NCBI RefSeq assembly: GCF_003382285.1
Contig: NZ_QTJR01000014.1
Span: 1 to 64,000, forward strand
Direction: 5' to 3'
Length of the DNA: 64,000 nucleotides
Source of the DNA: Lysobacter soli
Lineage (GTDB): Bacteria; Pseudomonadota; Gammaproteobacteria; Xanthomonadales; Xanthomonadaceae
Part shown: piece after piece, positions 45,061-55,123 of the stretch
Position numbering within the stretch: the first letter of the stretch is position 1
Layout of the letters: each line of letters starts with the position of its first letter
Position numbers and translations under genes: made by a program
The notes under the pieces: generated by a model
The model's input: only the letters and a program-made list of their open reading frames with translations
What the model was told of the DNA's origin: nothing
Databases searched by the model: none

Positions 45061-46053
45061 TTACGGCAACGGGACGCGCTGGAGCAGCTCGACGACCAGG
45101 CGTTCGCCATCCCAGCCTTCGGCCGTGGCTTCGTAGCTGGGGAGGATGCGATGGCGCAGCACGTCGGGCGCGACGGCGCGCACGTCGTCTGGCGTGACGA
45201 AATCGCGCCCGGCGAGCCACGCGTGTGCACGCGCGCAGCGTTCCAGTGCGATCGAGCCGCGTGGGCTGGCGCCCCAGGCGATGCGGCGTGCGAGCGTCGC
45301 GTCGTAGCGCGCGGCATCGCGCGAGGCGAGCACCAGTTCGATCAGGTAGCGTTCGACCGCGGGCGCCAGGTGCAGGTCGAGCACGGCGTTGCGCGCGGCG
45401 AAGACGTCGTCCATCGGCATGCGTTCGACCGCGGCGGCCACCTGCTGCGTGGCCTGGCGTGCGCGCTCGCGGGCGAGCCGGAGGATTTCGGTCTCGGCGG
45501 CGGCCTGCGGATACCCGATGCGCACGTACATCAGGAAGCGGTCGAGCTGCGCTTCCGGCAGCGGGAAGGTGCCTTCCTGCTCGATCGGGTTCTGCGTCGC
45601 CATCACCAGGAACAGCGGCGGGAGCGCGTAGGTCGCGCGGCCGACGGTGACCTGTCGCTCGCCCATCGCCTCGAGCAGGGCGGACTGGACCTTGGCGGGC
45701 GCGCGGTTGATTTCGTCGGCCAGCAGGATCGGATGGAAGATCGGACCGGGCTGGAACTCGAAGCGGCCTTCCTGCGGGCGCCACACCTCGGTGCCGGTGA
45801 GGTCGGCCGGGAGCAGGTCGGGCGTGAACTGGACGCGGGCGAAATCGGCTTCCAGGCGGGATGCGAGGGCGCGGATCGCGCTGGTCTTCGCCAGGCCGGG
45901 GGCGCCCTCGACCAGCAGGTGGCCGTCGGCCAGCAGGGCGATCAGCAGGCGGTCGATCAGGGCCGACTGGCCGACGATCTCAGCCGATAAGGCATCCCGC
46001 AGTGCGCGGAAGGCGTCGTGCAGGCGGGACAGATCGTCGCTGCGGCGGTCCAT
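45061..46053 (-). CDS. moxR: MoxR-family AAA+ ATPase
   Basis: A protein of 330 residues with Walker A GAPGLAKT (about residues 50-57), Walker B PILLADEINRAPAKVQSALLEAM, sensor ATQNPIEQEGTFPLPEAQLDRFLMYVRIGYP and a lid domain containing WGASPRGSIALERCARAHAWLAGRDFVTPDDV. MoxR proteins act as chaperone-like ATPases for VWA proteins, here presumably BatA/BatB. The ATG at 46053 is preferred over 46122, which would add 23 residues unlike the family. First gene of the moxR-DUF58-DUF4381-batA-batB-batD operon. Confidence 0.94.
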   Translation of the reverse strand: MDRRSDDLSRLHDAFRALRDALSAEIVGQSALIDRLLIALLADGHLLVEGAPGLAKTSAIRALASRLEADFARVQFTPDLLPADLTGTEVWRPQEGRFEFQPGPIFHPILLADEINRAPAKVQSALLEAMGERQVTVGRATYALPPLFLVMATQNPIEQEGTFPLPEAQLDRFLMYVRIGYPQAAAETEILRLARERARQATQQVAAAVERMPMDDVFAARNAVLDLHLAPAVERYLIELVLASRDAARYDATLARRIAWGASPRGSIALERCARAHAWLAGRDFVTPDDVRAVAPDVLRHRILPSYEATAEGWDGERLVVELLQRVPLP

Positions 46054-46143
46054 GGCGGTCTCGGTGGGGAATCCGGGCCAGTTTGACCGAAGACGGACGA
46101 TGCAGTTCACGCATCGCGTCATTCATTCAGCAATGAAAAGCAG

Positions 46144-46163
46144 AAGGGCCCCGAGGGGCCCTT
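46144..46163 (-). terminator. Intrinsic terminator of the pil operon
   Basis: AAGGGCCCC and GGGGCCCTT abut, giving a stem of 7-8 bp with CCGAGG in the loop region. On the minus strand it is followed by CTGCTTTTC. It is 257 nt past the pilQ stop, before moxR. Confidence 0.6.
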
Positions 46164-46188
46164 TGGCGTGCCTGCCACGTGGCGGCGG

Positions 46189-46293
46189 ATGCTATTGCGC
46201 TACTGCTGCCGTCCAGGGCGAAGCGTGACTGGCCTAGGATCGCCCGGCCGACCGTGGCCGGGCGCTCGTCGGGCCCACGCGGCGTTGCCGCGT
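46189..46293 (-). repeat. Two-hairpin dispersed repeat, divergent copy 3a
   Basis: A first tandem copy begins ATTGCGCTACTGCTGCC. Hairpin B is GCCCGGCC (46242-46249) with GGCCGGGC (46256-46263), followed by the GCTCG linker. Hairpin A is replaced by ACGCGGC (46277-46283) with GCCGCGT (46287-46293), loop GTT. The AGT loop and the bulge are lost. Confidence 0.6.
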
Positions 46294-46299
46294 AACACC

Positions 46300-46424
46300 G
46301 ATTGCTGTAGCTACTGCTGCCATCCATGGCGATGTGTTGCGAGCTTCGGATCGCCCGGCCCGACCATCCATGGCCGGGCGTTCGCGCACGCGCGGACCAG
46401 TGGTCCGCAGCGCGTGCGCTCACC
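46300..46424 (-). repeat. Two-hairpin dispersed repeat, copy 3b (abuts pilQ stop)
   Basis: A full copy. Hairpin A has upper stem GCGGACC (46392-46398) with GGTCCGC (46402-46408), loop AGT, lower stem CGCACGC (46385-46391) with GCGTGCG (46412-46418), and AGC (46409-46411) bulged. Linker GTTCG is at 46380-46384. Hairpin B is GCCCGGCC (46353-46360) with GGCCGGGC (46372-46379). The CTCACCC end overlaps the pilQ stop codon. Confidence 0.75.
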
Positions 46425-48342
46425 CGCGCTGCTCGACCTTCATCACCTTCGGGGTGACCATGATCAGCAGTTCGGCCTTGTCCTTGCTGCGACCCTTCTT
46501 CTTGAACAGGTTGCCCAGGAAGGGGATATCGCCCAGGAACGGCACCTTCGAGATGTCGCTGCGATCACGGAACTCGTAGACACCGCCGATGACGACGGTC
46601 TGACCGTCCTCGACGAGCACCGCGGTGTTGACCTCGCGCTTGGCGATGGTCGGCACCTGGCCGATCGACGTGTCGACGTAGCCTTCGACCTCGTCCTTCT
46701 TGACGTTCATGTTCAGGAACACGCGGCCGTCGTGGGTGATGGTCGGGGTGACCTTCAGCTCCAGCAGCACGTCCTTGAACTGCACGTTGGGGATCGGGAT
46801 CGTCGTGCTACCCGAGCTCGGCGAGATCGTCACGTAGCCCACTTCCTGGCCTTGGCGGATCACCGCTTCACGCTGGTTGCTGGTCACCAGGCGCGGGTTG
46901 GAGATCACTTCGCCGCGACCTTCTTCCTGCATCGCCGACAGTTCGATGTCCAGCGCGTAGCCGGCATTGAGGATCTGCAGCGCCACCGAACCGGCCGGGT
47001 TCAGCACGCCCAGGTTGCTCATCGGGCCCTTGAACAAGGTCGGCAGCTCGCCCGACTGGTTGGCTTCCGCCAGCGAGCCGCGCGTTGCGTCGTTGTTCTC
47101 GATCGTGTCGTTGAAGAAGTACTTGCCGTCCTTCGTGCCGGCGATACCGAAGCGCGCGCCGAGTTCACGTGCAAAGGTGTCCTGCGCGATCACCACGCGG
47201 CCTTCGATCAGCACCTGGTCGACCGGACGGTCGATCACGTGGATCAGCTGCTTCATCTCCGCGACCTTCTTCGGGATGTCGCTGATCATGAGCGTGTTGG
47301 TTCGCTCGTCGGCGACCAGGCGACCGCGCGGCGAGAGGAAACCGCTGTCGTTGTTCGAGCCACCACCGCCCTGACCACCGCTGCTGCCGCCGATGCCCTT
47401 CGCTTCGGTCAGCGCTTTAAAGATCTGCGCAGCATTGTGGTAGTTGATCTGGATGTATTCCGTCGTCAGGTCGACGCGATTGTCCAGCGCGATGCGGGCG
47501 TCTTCCTTGTCCTGCTCGTACTTGGCGATCTCCGCCTGCGGGGCGACCCAAACGACGTTGCCGCTGCGACGCTTGTCCAGGCCCTTGGCCTGCAGGACGA
47601 TGTCCAGCGCCTGGTCCCACGGAACGTTCATCAGGCGCAGGGTGACGTTGCCCGACACCGTGTCGGCGGCCACGATGTTCAGGCCGGACTCTTCGGCGAT
47701 CAGCTGCAGCACGGTGCGAACCGGCACGTCCTGGAAGTTAAACGTCACCGGACGGCCGCTGTAGCTGCGCGCTCCGGTGGCCGGAGCCTTGCCCGTCGTC
47801 GACTGGCCAACGGCGCGACCGGTGGCGGCACCCGTACGCGGCACGATCTCGACGATGTATTCGCGACCGGTCTGGTACGCCATCGACTCGAAGTTGCCGC
47901 TCATGTCGAGCACGAGCTGCGTGCCCGCGCCGCTGTTGCGCGCGTCGATGCGCTGCACCGGTGTGGCGAAATCGACCACGTTGAGCGGCTTGCGCAGCGA
48001 GTCGGGCAGCTTGGCGTTGCCGACGTTCACCACGACGCTCTGGCCCTGGTTGCGCAGGTCAGGCGCGGCGCCATCGCCGCTGAACTTCACGACCAGGCGG
48101 CCGGAACCGTCGCTGCCGCGCTTGAAGTCGATGTTGGACACCTCGACGGTGCCCGGCAGCTGCTTGGACGGATCCAGGCTGGCCGGCGGCGCGACGGCCG
48201 TCGGCGCAGCCGGTGCCGGCGTTGCGGCATGGACGGCGCTGACGGCGGCGATCGCGCCGATCAGCAGGCCAATGGACCCGCTACGCAGCAGGGGGCGACG
48301 ATCAGCGCGCGCGCTGAAGCTACCCGGTTCAAAAACGGTCAT
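46420..48342 (-). CDS. pilQ: Type IV pilus secretin PilQ
   Basis: An outer-membrane secretin of 640 residues through which the pilus exits. A signal peptide (RSGSIGLLIGAIAAVSAVHA) is followed by an AMIN domain (about 55-160), a secretin/TonB short N-terminal domain (VTFNFQDVPVRTVLQLIAEESGLNIV), an N1 domain, a Gly/Ser linker (GIGGSSGGQGGGGSNND) and the secretin domain, ending VPFLGDIPFLGNLFKKKGRSKDKAELLIMVTPKVM. The ATG at 48342 is preceded by GGGGGAA. It is the last gene of pilMNOPQ. It is somewhat shorter than Pseudomonas PilQ (about 714), with one AMIN domain instead of two. Confidence 0.96.
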   Translation of the reverse strand: MTVFEPGSFSARADRRPLLRSGSIGLLIGAIAAVSAVHAATPAPAAPTAVAPPASLDPSKQLPGTVEVSNIDFKRGSDGSGRLVVKFSGDGAAPDLRNQGQSVVVNVGNAKLPDSLRKPLNVVDFATPVQRIDARNSGAGTQLVLDMSGNFESMAYQTGREYIVEIVPRTGAATGRAVGQSTTGKAPATGARSYSGRPVTFNFQDVPVRTVLQLIAEESGLNIVAADTVSGNVTLRLMNVPWDQALDIVLQAKGLDKRRSGNVVWVAPQAEIAKYEQDKEDARIALDNRVDLTTEYIQINYHNAAQIFKALTEAKGIGGSSGGQGGGGSNNDSGFLSPRGRLVADERTNTLMISDIPKKVAEMKQLIHVIDRPVDQVLIEGRVVIAQDTFARELGARFGIAGTKDGKYFFNDTIENNDATRGSLAEANQSGELPTLFKGPMSNLGVLNPAGSVALQILNAGYALDIELSAMQEEGRGEVISNPRLVTSNQREAVIRQGQEVGYVTISPSSGSTTIPIPNVQFKDVLLELKVTPTITHDGRVFLNMNVKKDEVEGYVDTSIGQVPTIAKREVNTAVLVEDGQTVVIGGVYEFRDRSDISKVPFLGDIPFLGNLFKKKGRSKDKAELLIMVTPKVMKVEQRG

Positions 48343-48360
48343 CGTGCATTCCCCCAAGAA

Positions 48361-48912
48361 TCATTGATCTTCAAGCGCGACCGTGGCCGGACGCTCCAAC
48401 CATCCACCCGCGCCATCCGGCACCAGTTCCACCAGCTCGATGCGGTCTTCGAACACGCCGGTCACGCGACCGTCGCTTTGCCCCATGTAGTTCCCCGGCG
48501 TCACGCGGTAGGTCACCTTGTCCGGTGCCATCACCAGCGCGATCACGCCGTTCCCCTTGCCGAGCGTGCCAACCATGTCGAGGCTGTCGAGCGGGAACTG
48601 CTCCAGCGTCTGCTTGCGGCGGCCGGCATCCGGACGCGGGCCATTGCCGCCACCTTCGTCGGTGAAGGCCGTGCTGAACGGATCACGCAAGGCGTAGGCG
48701 TTGTATTCGAATGTTTCGAACTGCTGCATCACCGGGAGCGGATCCAGCGGCGGCGCCGGACGCGCCTTGACTTCCGCGACCCACTTCTCGAGGTTCGGCG
48801 CTTCGCCCGGCGTGCTGGTGATGCCGCGCGAACACGCGGCCAAGCCAAGCACCAGGGCAATCGCCGTCAGGGCACGCAGCGGGGCGGCGCGTTCAATCAG
48901 TTGTGCGCGCAT
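48361..48912 (-). CDS. pilP: Type IV pilus lipoprotein PilP
   Basis: An inner-membrane lipoprotein of 183 residues linking PilN/PilO to the PilQ secretin. A lipobox LGLAAC is followed by a linker and the PilP beta-sandwich: YNAYALRDPFSTAF, KQTLEQFPLDSLDMVGTLGKGNGVIALVMAPD, TYRVTPGNYMGQSDGRVTGVFEDRIELVELVPDGAGGWLERPATVAL. The ATG at 48912 gives the lipoprotein signal; the longer frame adds arginine-rich non-family sequence. There is one nt between pilO and pilP. Confidence 0.95.
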   Translation of the reverse strand: MRAQLIERAAPLRALTAIALVLGLAACSRGITSTPGEAPNLEKWVAEVKARPAPPLDPLPVMQQFETFEYNAYALRDPFSTAFTDEGGGNGPRPDAGRRKQTLEQFPLDSLDMVGTLGKGNGVIALVMAPDKVTYRVTPGNYMGQSDGRVTGVFEDRIELVELVPDGAGGWLERPATVALEDQ

Positions 48913-48913
48913 G

Positions 48914-49624
48914 TCAGGTCGCCTCCTTGGTGCCGCTCTTCTTGCCGCCCTTCTTCTTCTCGGTCGACTTGCCGTTCGCGGCATTGGCCTCGGCTTCCTG
49001 CTCCTGGACTTCCTCTTCGTCCAGGTAGCGGTAGGTCTTCACCGTGCCGGCCAGTTCCAGCGGGCTGTTGGGCGTGATCACGCCTTCCTTGCCGCGCGGC
49101 TTCAGCGAGATGTCGTGCATGGTCATGATGACCACGCGCGGCAGCGAGGCGACGCCACTGACGAAACCGCCGAACTGGTGGTAGCTGCCCACCATGCGAA
49201 GCATGATCGGCTTCTCCGCGTAGAACTCCTTCGGCTCCTCGGCACCCGGCTGGAACAGCTCGTTGGTGATGCCGGTGGCCAGCGCCGTCTGCGAGATGTC
49301 GACGATCAGGTCGGGCATCTCGGTCTTGCTGGGCAGCTGGCGCAGCATCTGCTGCAGCTGCTGTTCCATCTGTGCAAGCTGCTGCTTGAGCGGCTCCAGG
49401 TTCGCGGCCTTGCCCTGCTCGGTTTCGAACTCGCCGCGTAGGGTCACTTCCTTGCGCTCGAGATCTTCGAGCTTGTCGCGCTTGTCGCTGACGAACAGGT
49501 ACCAGGCCAGGCCGACGATCACCACGACGATCACGCCGCAAAGACCGATCTTCGCCTGCTGCGGCCAGCCACCGATGTTATTGAAGTCCAGCTCATTGAG
49601 CTTGATGGGTTTCTTCTTGCTCAT
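48914..49624 (-). CDS. pilO: Type IV pilus inner-membrane protein PilO
   Basis: A protein of 236 residues, one helix near residues 25-45 (IGLCGVIVVVIVGLAWYLF), a coiled-coil stretch (DKLEDLERKEVTLRGEFETEQ through LAQMEQQLQQM) and a ferredoxin-like domain (LIVDISQTALATGI; PIMLRMVGSYHQFGGFVSGVASLPRVV). It forms a dimer with PilN in the alignment complex. The Lys/Gly tail after residue 215 is variable. It overlaps pilN by four bases. Confidence 0.95.
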   Translation of the reverse strand: MSKKKPIKLNELDFNNIGGWPQQAKIGLCGVIVVVIVGLAWYLFVSDKRDKLEDLERKEVTLRGEFETEQGKAANLEPLKQQLAQMEQQLQQMLRQLPSKTEMPDLIVDISQTALATGITNELFQPGAEEPKEFYAEKPIMLRMVGSYHQFGGFVSGVASLPRVVIMTMHDISLKPRGKEGVITPNSPLELAGTVKTYRYLDEEEVQEQEAEANAANGKSTEKKKGGKKSGTKEAT

Positions 49625-50393
49625 GACGCCGCTCCCTGGGCCGGCGTGGCAGTCGGCGCCGAGGGCGCAGTGGCAGGCGTTGCGGCCGGAGCGGCAGCAG
49701 GCTGGGCGGCGGACCCGGCCGGGACAGCCGGGGCGGTGGCTGCCGGGGTCGCGGCCGGCGCGGCACCCGCAGTCGCGGCGGCGTCACCCGACTGGGCAAT
49801 CTGTGCCGCCGGCGCATCCGGCACGCCGTCGCCGTCCTCGTCCTTCGGCGCGTTGGGGTTGGCGAGCTTGACCTTCAGCTTGAACTCGTACGGCAGGCCC
49901 TTGTCGGCGCCCTTCGCCTCGATGATCGACAGGTCCGGACTGGTCATCCAGCCCGAGCCTTCGAGGTTGCGCATGTAGGTACTGACGCGGGCGTTGGACT
50001 GCGCACGACCTTCCAGCGTCAGCGTCTCGCTGTCCTGCTTGATCGAGGTCAACACCGCACCGTCGGGGATCGTGCGCACCAGCGAATCGAACAGGTGCAC
50101 CATCTGCGAGCGGTTGGCCTGCAGCTTCTCGATCACTTCCTTGCGTGCGAGCAGCTTGGCCTTCTTCTCTTCGAGGACCTTGATTTCCTCGTTCTTCTTC
50201 TTGACGTCGTCGATCTGGCTCTGGACGAACGCATTGCGCTCGTTCTGGCCGTCGATCTGGCCGTTGTAGTAGCTGACGATCACGAACGACAGGAGCAGCG
50301 CGCCGATGGCCGCCGCGCCGAGCATCAGCCCGGTTTCCTTCTGCCGCTGCTTGCGGCGCTCTTCGCGCCACGGGAGGAGGTTGATGCGTGCCA

Positions 50394-50394
<1 letters not shown>
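49621..50394 (-). CDS. pilN: Type IV pilus inner-membrane protein PilN
   Basis: A protein of 257 residues. ARINLLPWREERRKQRQ is the cytoplasmic motif that binds PilM (INLLPWRE). One helix (LMLGAAAIGALLLSFVIVSYY), a coiled coil (VKKKNEEIKVLEEKKAKLLARKEVI) and a periplasmic ferredoxin-like domain follow. The last about 65 residues are an Ala/Pro/Thr-rich low-complexity tail not seen in standard PilN (about 200). The ATG at 50394 shares one base with the pilM stop. Confidence 0.95.
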
Positions 50395-51533
<1,139 letters not shown>

Positions 51534-51692
51534 CCTTTTCCTTCCGAATTGCCTTACTGCGTCACTTTCCAACCCCTCGCGGCGCCCTCCGGCCGGGTCG
51601 ACCCACCCCTGGGTCCCCGTGCCCGCCCAGCCTTGCGGCCCGGGCGTTTGGCCGGTGTGCTTGCGCTCAAAAAACCCCCTTCCCTGCTCCTC

Positions 51693-51698
51693 TATACT
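51693..51698 (+). promoter_or_regulatory. Candidate -10 of mrcA
   Basis: TATACT lies 35 nt before the mrcA start codon and matches sigma-70 -10 well. No good -35 is present at 16-18 nt. Confidence 0.4.
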
Positions 51699-51733
51699 CC
51701 ACGCCCACTACACCCGCAATCGGAATCTGCTTG

Positions 51734-54226
51734 ATGCCCCGTATACGTCGCCTGCTGCGCTGGGCGCTGTTCGCGCTGGCCGGCCTGGCCCTGCTTGGCG
51801 CCATCGCGCTGGGCACCCTGTACTACCTCGTGGCCCCCAAGCTGCCCGACGTGGAAACCCTGCGCGCGGTCGAGATGCAGGAGCCGATGTACGTCTACGC
51901 GAAGGACGGACGCCTGATGGCGCTGTTCGGCGAGACGCGCCGCTACCCGGTGTCGATCCAGGACGTCCCGGAGCGCCAGAAGCAGGCCTTCCTCGCCATC
52001 GAGGACGCGCGCTTCTACAAGCACCACGGCGTCGACTTCAAGGGCGTCGCGCGCGCGGTGTGGCTCATCGCCACGACCGATGCGAAGCGCGTGCCGGGTG
52101 GTTCGACCATCACCCAGCAGGTCGCGCGCCAGTTCTTCCTCAGCAACGAATACAGCTACACGCGCAAGCTCGCCGAGATGCTCACGGCGATGCGCATGGA
52201 GCGCGAGCTGAGCAAGGACGAGATCTTCGAGCTGTACTTGAACAAGAGCTTCTTCGGCAACCGCGCCTACGGCGTCGCGGCCGCGGCGGAGTTCTATTAC
52301 GGCAAGAAGCTCAATGAGCTTTCGCTCGACGAGATGGCCTCGCTCGCGGGCATTCCGAAGTTTCCGTCCAGCGGCAATCCGCTGACCAATCCCGAGCGCG
52401 CGAAGGTGCGCCGCGACTACATCCTCGATCGCATGGTCGAGCTGAAGTTCGTGAGCGCAGCCGAAGCGGCGCAGGCGAAGGCCGTGCCGATGCACGCCAC
52501 GCCGCACGAGCGCCCCGTCGAGGTGTACGCGCCCTACGTGGCCGAGATGGTCCGCCAGGAGATGGTCGCCCGCTTCGGCAACGAGGCGCTGACCAAGGGC
52601 TACCACGTCACCACGACCATCGACCCGGTGCTGCAGGCGTCGGCCGACAAGGCCGTGCGCGATGGCCTGCACGTCTACGACCGCCGCCATGGCTGGCACG
52701 GCGTGGAGCAGCATTTCGACCTCGCACCGAACGAGGACGTCGCCGCGGTTCGTGCACGCCTTCGCAACATCGCCCCGCAGGCGGCGCTGATGCCCGCCAT
52801 CGTCACCGGCGTGAGCGGCAGCCAGGTGCAGCTGGTGCTCGGCGATGGCACGCAGATCGAACTCGGCAATGGCCAGGGCTTCGGCGATCGCGCGCCGGCC
52901 AGCCTGGTCAAGCGTGGCGATCTCGTGCGCGTGAGCCGCATCGAATCCACCGCCGAGGTGAAGCCGGGCGAGGTACCGCCGCCGGCACGCTGGCGCCTCG
53001 ACCAGGTGCCGCAGGCGCAGGCCGCGCTGGTGTCGCTGGAACCGGCCAACGGTGCGTTGCGCGCGCTTTCCGGCGGTTACAGCTTCGCCGGCGCGAAGTT
53101 CAACCGCGCCACGCAGGCGCGCCGCCAGCCGGGTTCGAGTTTCAAGCCGTTCGTCTACGCGGCTTCGTTCGAGCGTGGCTTCAATCCGGCGTCCGTCGTG
53201 CTCGACGCACCGGTGGTCTTCAAGGATCGCCGCGGCCACATCTGGCGTCCGCAGAACGACAGCGGCAACTTCGCCGGCCCGATGCGCCTGCGCGAGGCCA
53301 TGGTGCAGTCGCGCAACCTCGTCTCGGTGCGCCTGCTCGACGCCATCGGCGTGGACTACGCGCGCAAGTACATCAGCCACTTCGGTTTCGACGAAGCCGA
53401 ACTGCCGCCGAACCTGTCGATGTCGCTGGGCACCGCGTCGCTCACGCCGCTGTCGGTCGCGCGCGGCTTCGCGGTGTTCGCCAACGGCGGCTTCCGCATC
53501 ACGCCGTGGTTCATCGATGAAGTGAAGGATCGCGAAGGCGCGGTGGTGTTCAAGGAAAAGCCCGCCGTCGCCTGCCCGGAATGCGGCGTGCCCGGCACCG
53601 TCGGCCGCGCAGTGCAGAACACCACGGTCGTCGATGGTTTCAACCTCGGGCCCGCCGGTTCCGCCGCGCCCGCCGCGACGCCCGAAGCGCCGAAGGACGA
53701 ACCGAAGAAGCCGGTCATCGACACCAGCAACATGGTGCTCGCGCCGCGCGCGATCGACGGCCGCATCGCCTACCAGATCGTTTCGATGCTGCGCGACGTG
53801 GTCAAGCGCGGCACGGGCACGCCGGCGAAGGTGCTCGAACGCGACGACGTCGGCGGCAAGACCGGTTCGACCAATGATCACCGCGACGCGTGGTTCTCCG
53901 GCGTGGGCGGCCCGTACGTCACCACCGTCTGGGTGGGCCGCGACAACTACAAGTCGCTCGGCTATCGCGAATACGGCGGCAAGGCCGCGCTGCCGATCTG
54001 GATCGACTACATGCGCGTGGCGCTGAAGGACCAGCCGCTGGCGTTGAACGATCCGCCGGAAGGCATGGTCAAGGTGTCGGTCGCCGGCAACGGCGCGCTG
54101 ATCCCGGGCGGCGAAGGCGGCATCATCGAATGGGTGAAGGCTGAAGACCTCGACCGCATGCAGAGCTACGTCGACTACGGTCCGCAGGAAACCGCGCCGA
54201 CGGAAGAAGCGTTCGACATCTTCTGA
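51734..54226 (+). CDS. mrcA: Penicillin-binding protein 1A (bifunctional transglycosylase/transpeptidase)
   Basis: A class A PBP of 830 residues. One N-terminal membrane helix ([23 protein letters not shown]) precedes a GT51 domain with the catalytic Glu90 in [25 protein letters not shown], and [12 protein letters not shown]. An OB-like insert follows (about 330-420). The transpeptidase domain has Ser468 in [11 protein letters not shown], and KTGST near residue 709. PBP1A builds peptidoglycan glycan strands and crosslinks them. Its position divergent from pilM is conserved in gammaproteobacteria. It ends at a strong terminator. Confidence 0.97.
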   Translation: MPRIRRLLRWALFALAGLALLGAIALGTLYYLVAPKLPDVETLRAVEMQEPMYVYAKDGRLMALFGETRRYPVSIQDVPERQKQAFLAIEDARFYKHHGVDFKGVARAVWLIATTDAKRVPGGSTITQQVARQFFLSNEYSYTRKLAEMLTAMRMERELSKDEIFELYLNKSFFGNRAYGVAAAAEFYYGKKLNELSLDEMASLAGIPKFPSSGNPLTNPERAKVRRDYILDRMVELKFVSAAEAAQAKAVPMHATPHERPVEVYAPYVAEMVRQEMVARFGNEALTKGYHVTTTIDPVLQASADKAVRDGLHVYDRRHGWHGVEQHFDLAPNEDVAAVRARLRNIAPQAALMPAIVTGVSGSQVQLVLGDGTQIELGNGQGFGDRAPASLVKRGDLVRVSRIESTAEVKPGEVPPPARWRLDQVPQAQAALVSLEPANGALRALSGGYSFAGAKFNRATQARRQPGSSFKPFVYAASFERGFNPASVVLDAPVVFKDRRGHIWRPQNDSGNFAGPMRLREAMVQSRNLVSVRLLDAIGVDYARKYISHFGFDEAELPPNLSMSLGTASLTPLSVARGFAVFANGGFRITPWFIDEVKDREGAVVFKEKPAVACPECGVPGTVGRAVQNTTVVDGFNLGPAGSAAPAATPEAPKDEPKKPVIDTSNMVLAPRAIDGRIAYQIVSMLRDVVKRGTGTPAKVLERDDVGGKTGSTNDHRDAWFSGVGGPYVTTVWVGRDNYKSLGYREYGGKAALPIWIDYMRVALKDQPLALNDPPEGMVKVSVAGNGALIPGGEGGIIEWVKAEDLDRMQSYVDYGPQETAPTEEAFDIF

Positions 54227-54249
54227 TCGCCGGCGTCGATACGCATGAG

Positions 54250-54280
54250 AACGCCGGGCATGTCCCGGCGTTTTCTTTTT
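54250..54280 (+). terminator. Intrinsic terminator of mrcA
   Basis: AACGCCGGG (54250-54258) pairs with CCCGGCGTT (54264-54272), followed by TTCTTTTT. It is 24 nt past the mrcA stop. Confidence 0.92.
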
Positions 54281-54448
54281 GGGCGTCGCGTCACGGATGG
54301 GCTGCGTTCATCCTCGGGCGAGCGCGTCCACGAAACCGACACGCCAGCGAAGGTAACGTGCGTGCGCCAGGAAACATGCTAGCTTCGCCATGCCGGCGCT
54401 GTCGGCCGCGGCGAATTCCGCCACGTCGTGCCAGCCGCGGAGGTCCTC

Positions 54449-55102
54449 ATGCCCCACGCTCGACAGCACGCCCACCAGCATGCGCTCACCCGCACACGCG
54501 AACGTCGGCATCGCCTCGCCCACGAAGCCGCGCGGCTGATGGCCGAGGGCGGCATTCGCGACTATCACCAGGCCAAGCTCAAGGCCGCTGAACGACTCGG
54601 CATCTTCGACGACGCTTCGCTGCCGCGGAATCGCGAGATCGAGGACGCGTTGCGCGAATACCAGCGCCTGTTCCAGCGCGAGAACGTGCCCGCGTTGCGC
54701 CAGCGTCGCGAAGCCGCACTGCGCGCGATGGAATTCTTCCAGGCGTTCCAGCCGCGGCTGGTCGGATCGGTGCTCGACGGCACGGCCGATACACACAGCC
54801 CGGTCGCGCTCCATCTGTTCAGCGACGACCCCGATGCGCCGCCGCGCTTCCTCGAACAGCACGGCATTCCAGCCGAATCGCGCAGCCGTCGCGTGCGACT
54901 GGATCGCGAACGCATCGCCGACGTGCCGGTGTGGGTGTTCAGTGCCGAAGAAATTGCGTTCGATCTGACGGTATTGCCGCTCGACGGCCTGCGCCAGGCG
55001 CCGTTGTCGAATCTGGACGAGAAGCCGATGAAGCGCGCCAGCGCGGCGCAGCTTCGCCAGATGCTGGCCGAGGAAGAGATCGAGGGTTACACGGGGGCCT
55101 GA
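54449..55102 (+). CDS. Conserved hypothetical protein, possibly nucleotidyltransferase-like
   Basis: A protein of 217 residues not recognised with certainty. An N-terminal helical part (RERRHRLAHEAARLMAEGGIRDYHQAKLKAAERLGI) is followed by QPRLVGSVLDGTADTHSPVALHLFSDDPDAPPRFLEQHGI, which has a GS and a HLFSDDP element that loosely resemble minimal nucleotidyltransferase folds, then a beta-rich part. No catalytic pair can be asserted. The ATG at 54449 follows GGAGG, better than 54428. It is the only plus-strand gene between mrcA and the gltA region, so it may be a separate unit after the mrcA terminator. Confidence 0.75.
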   Translation: MPHARQHAHQHALTRTRERRHRLAHEAARLMAEGGIRDYHQAKLKAAERLGIFDDASLPRNREIEDALREYQRLFQRENVPALRQRREAALRAMEFFQAFQPRLVGSVLDGTADTHSPVALHLFSDDPDAPPRFLEQHGIPAESRSRRVRLDRERIADVPVWVFSAEEIAFDLTVLPLDGLRQAPLSNLDEKPMKRASAAQLRQMLAEEEIEGYTGA

Positions 55103-55123
55103 CGGAACCGGAACGCCCGGCGC

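Larger units (their letters stand above)
46054..46419. other. Intergenic region between pilQ and moxR
   Basis: 366 bases without a gene. It holds a terminator (46144-46163) and two tandem copies of the dispersed two-hairpin repeat, annotated separately. The remaining about 90 bases before moxR show no clear promoter. Confidence 0.6.

Noticed and set aside
46189-46424. Tandem direct repeat as a CRISPR fragment
   Set aside because: Only two imperfect units of about 110 nt, with internal hairpins and no regular spacers or cas genes.
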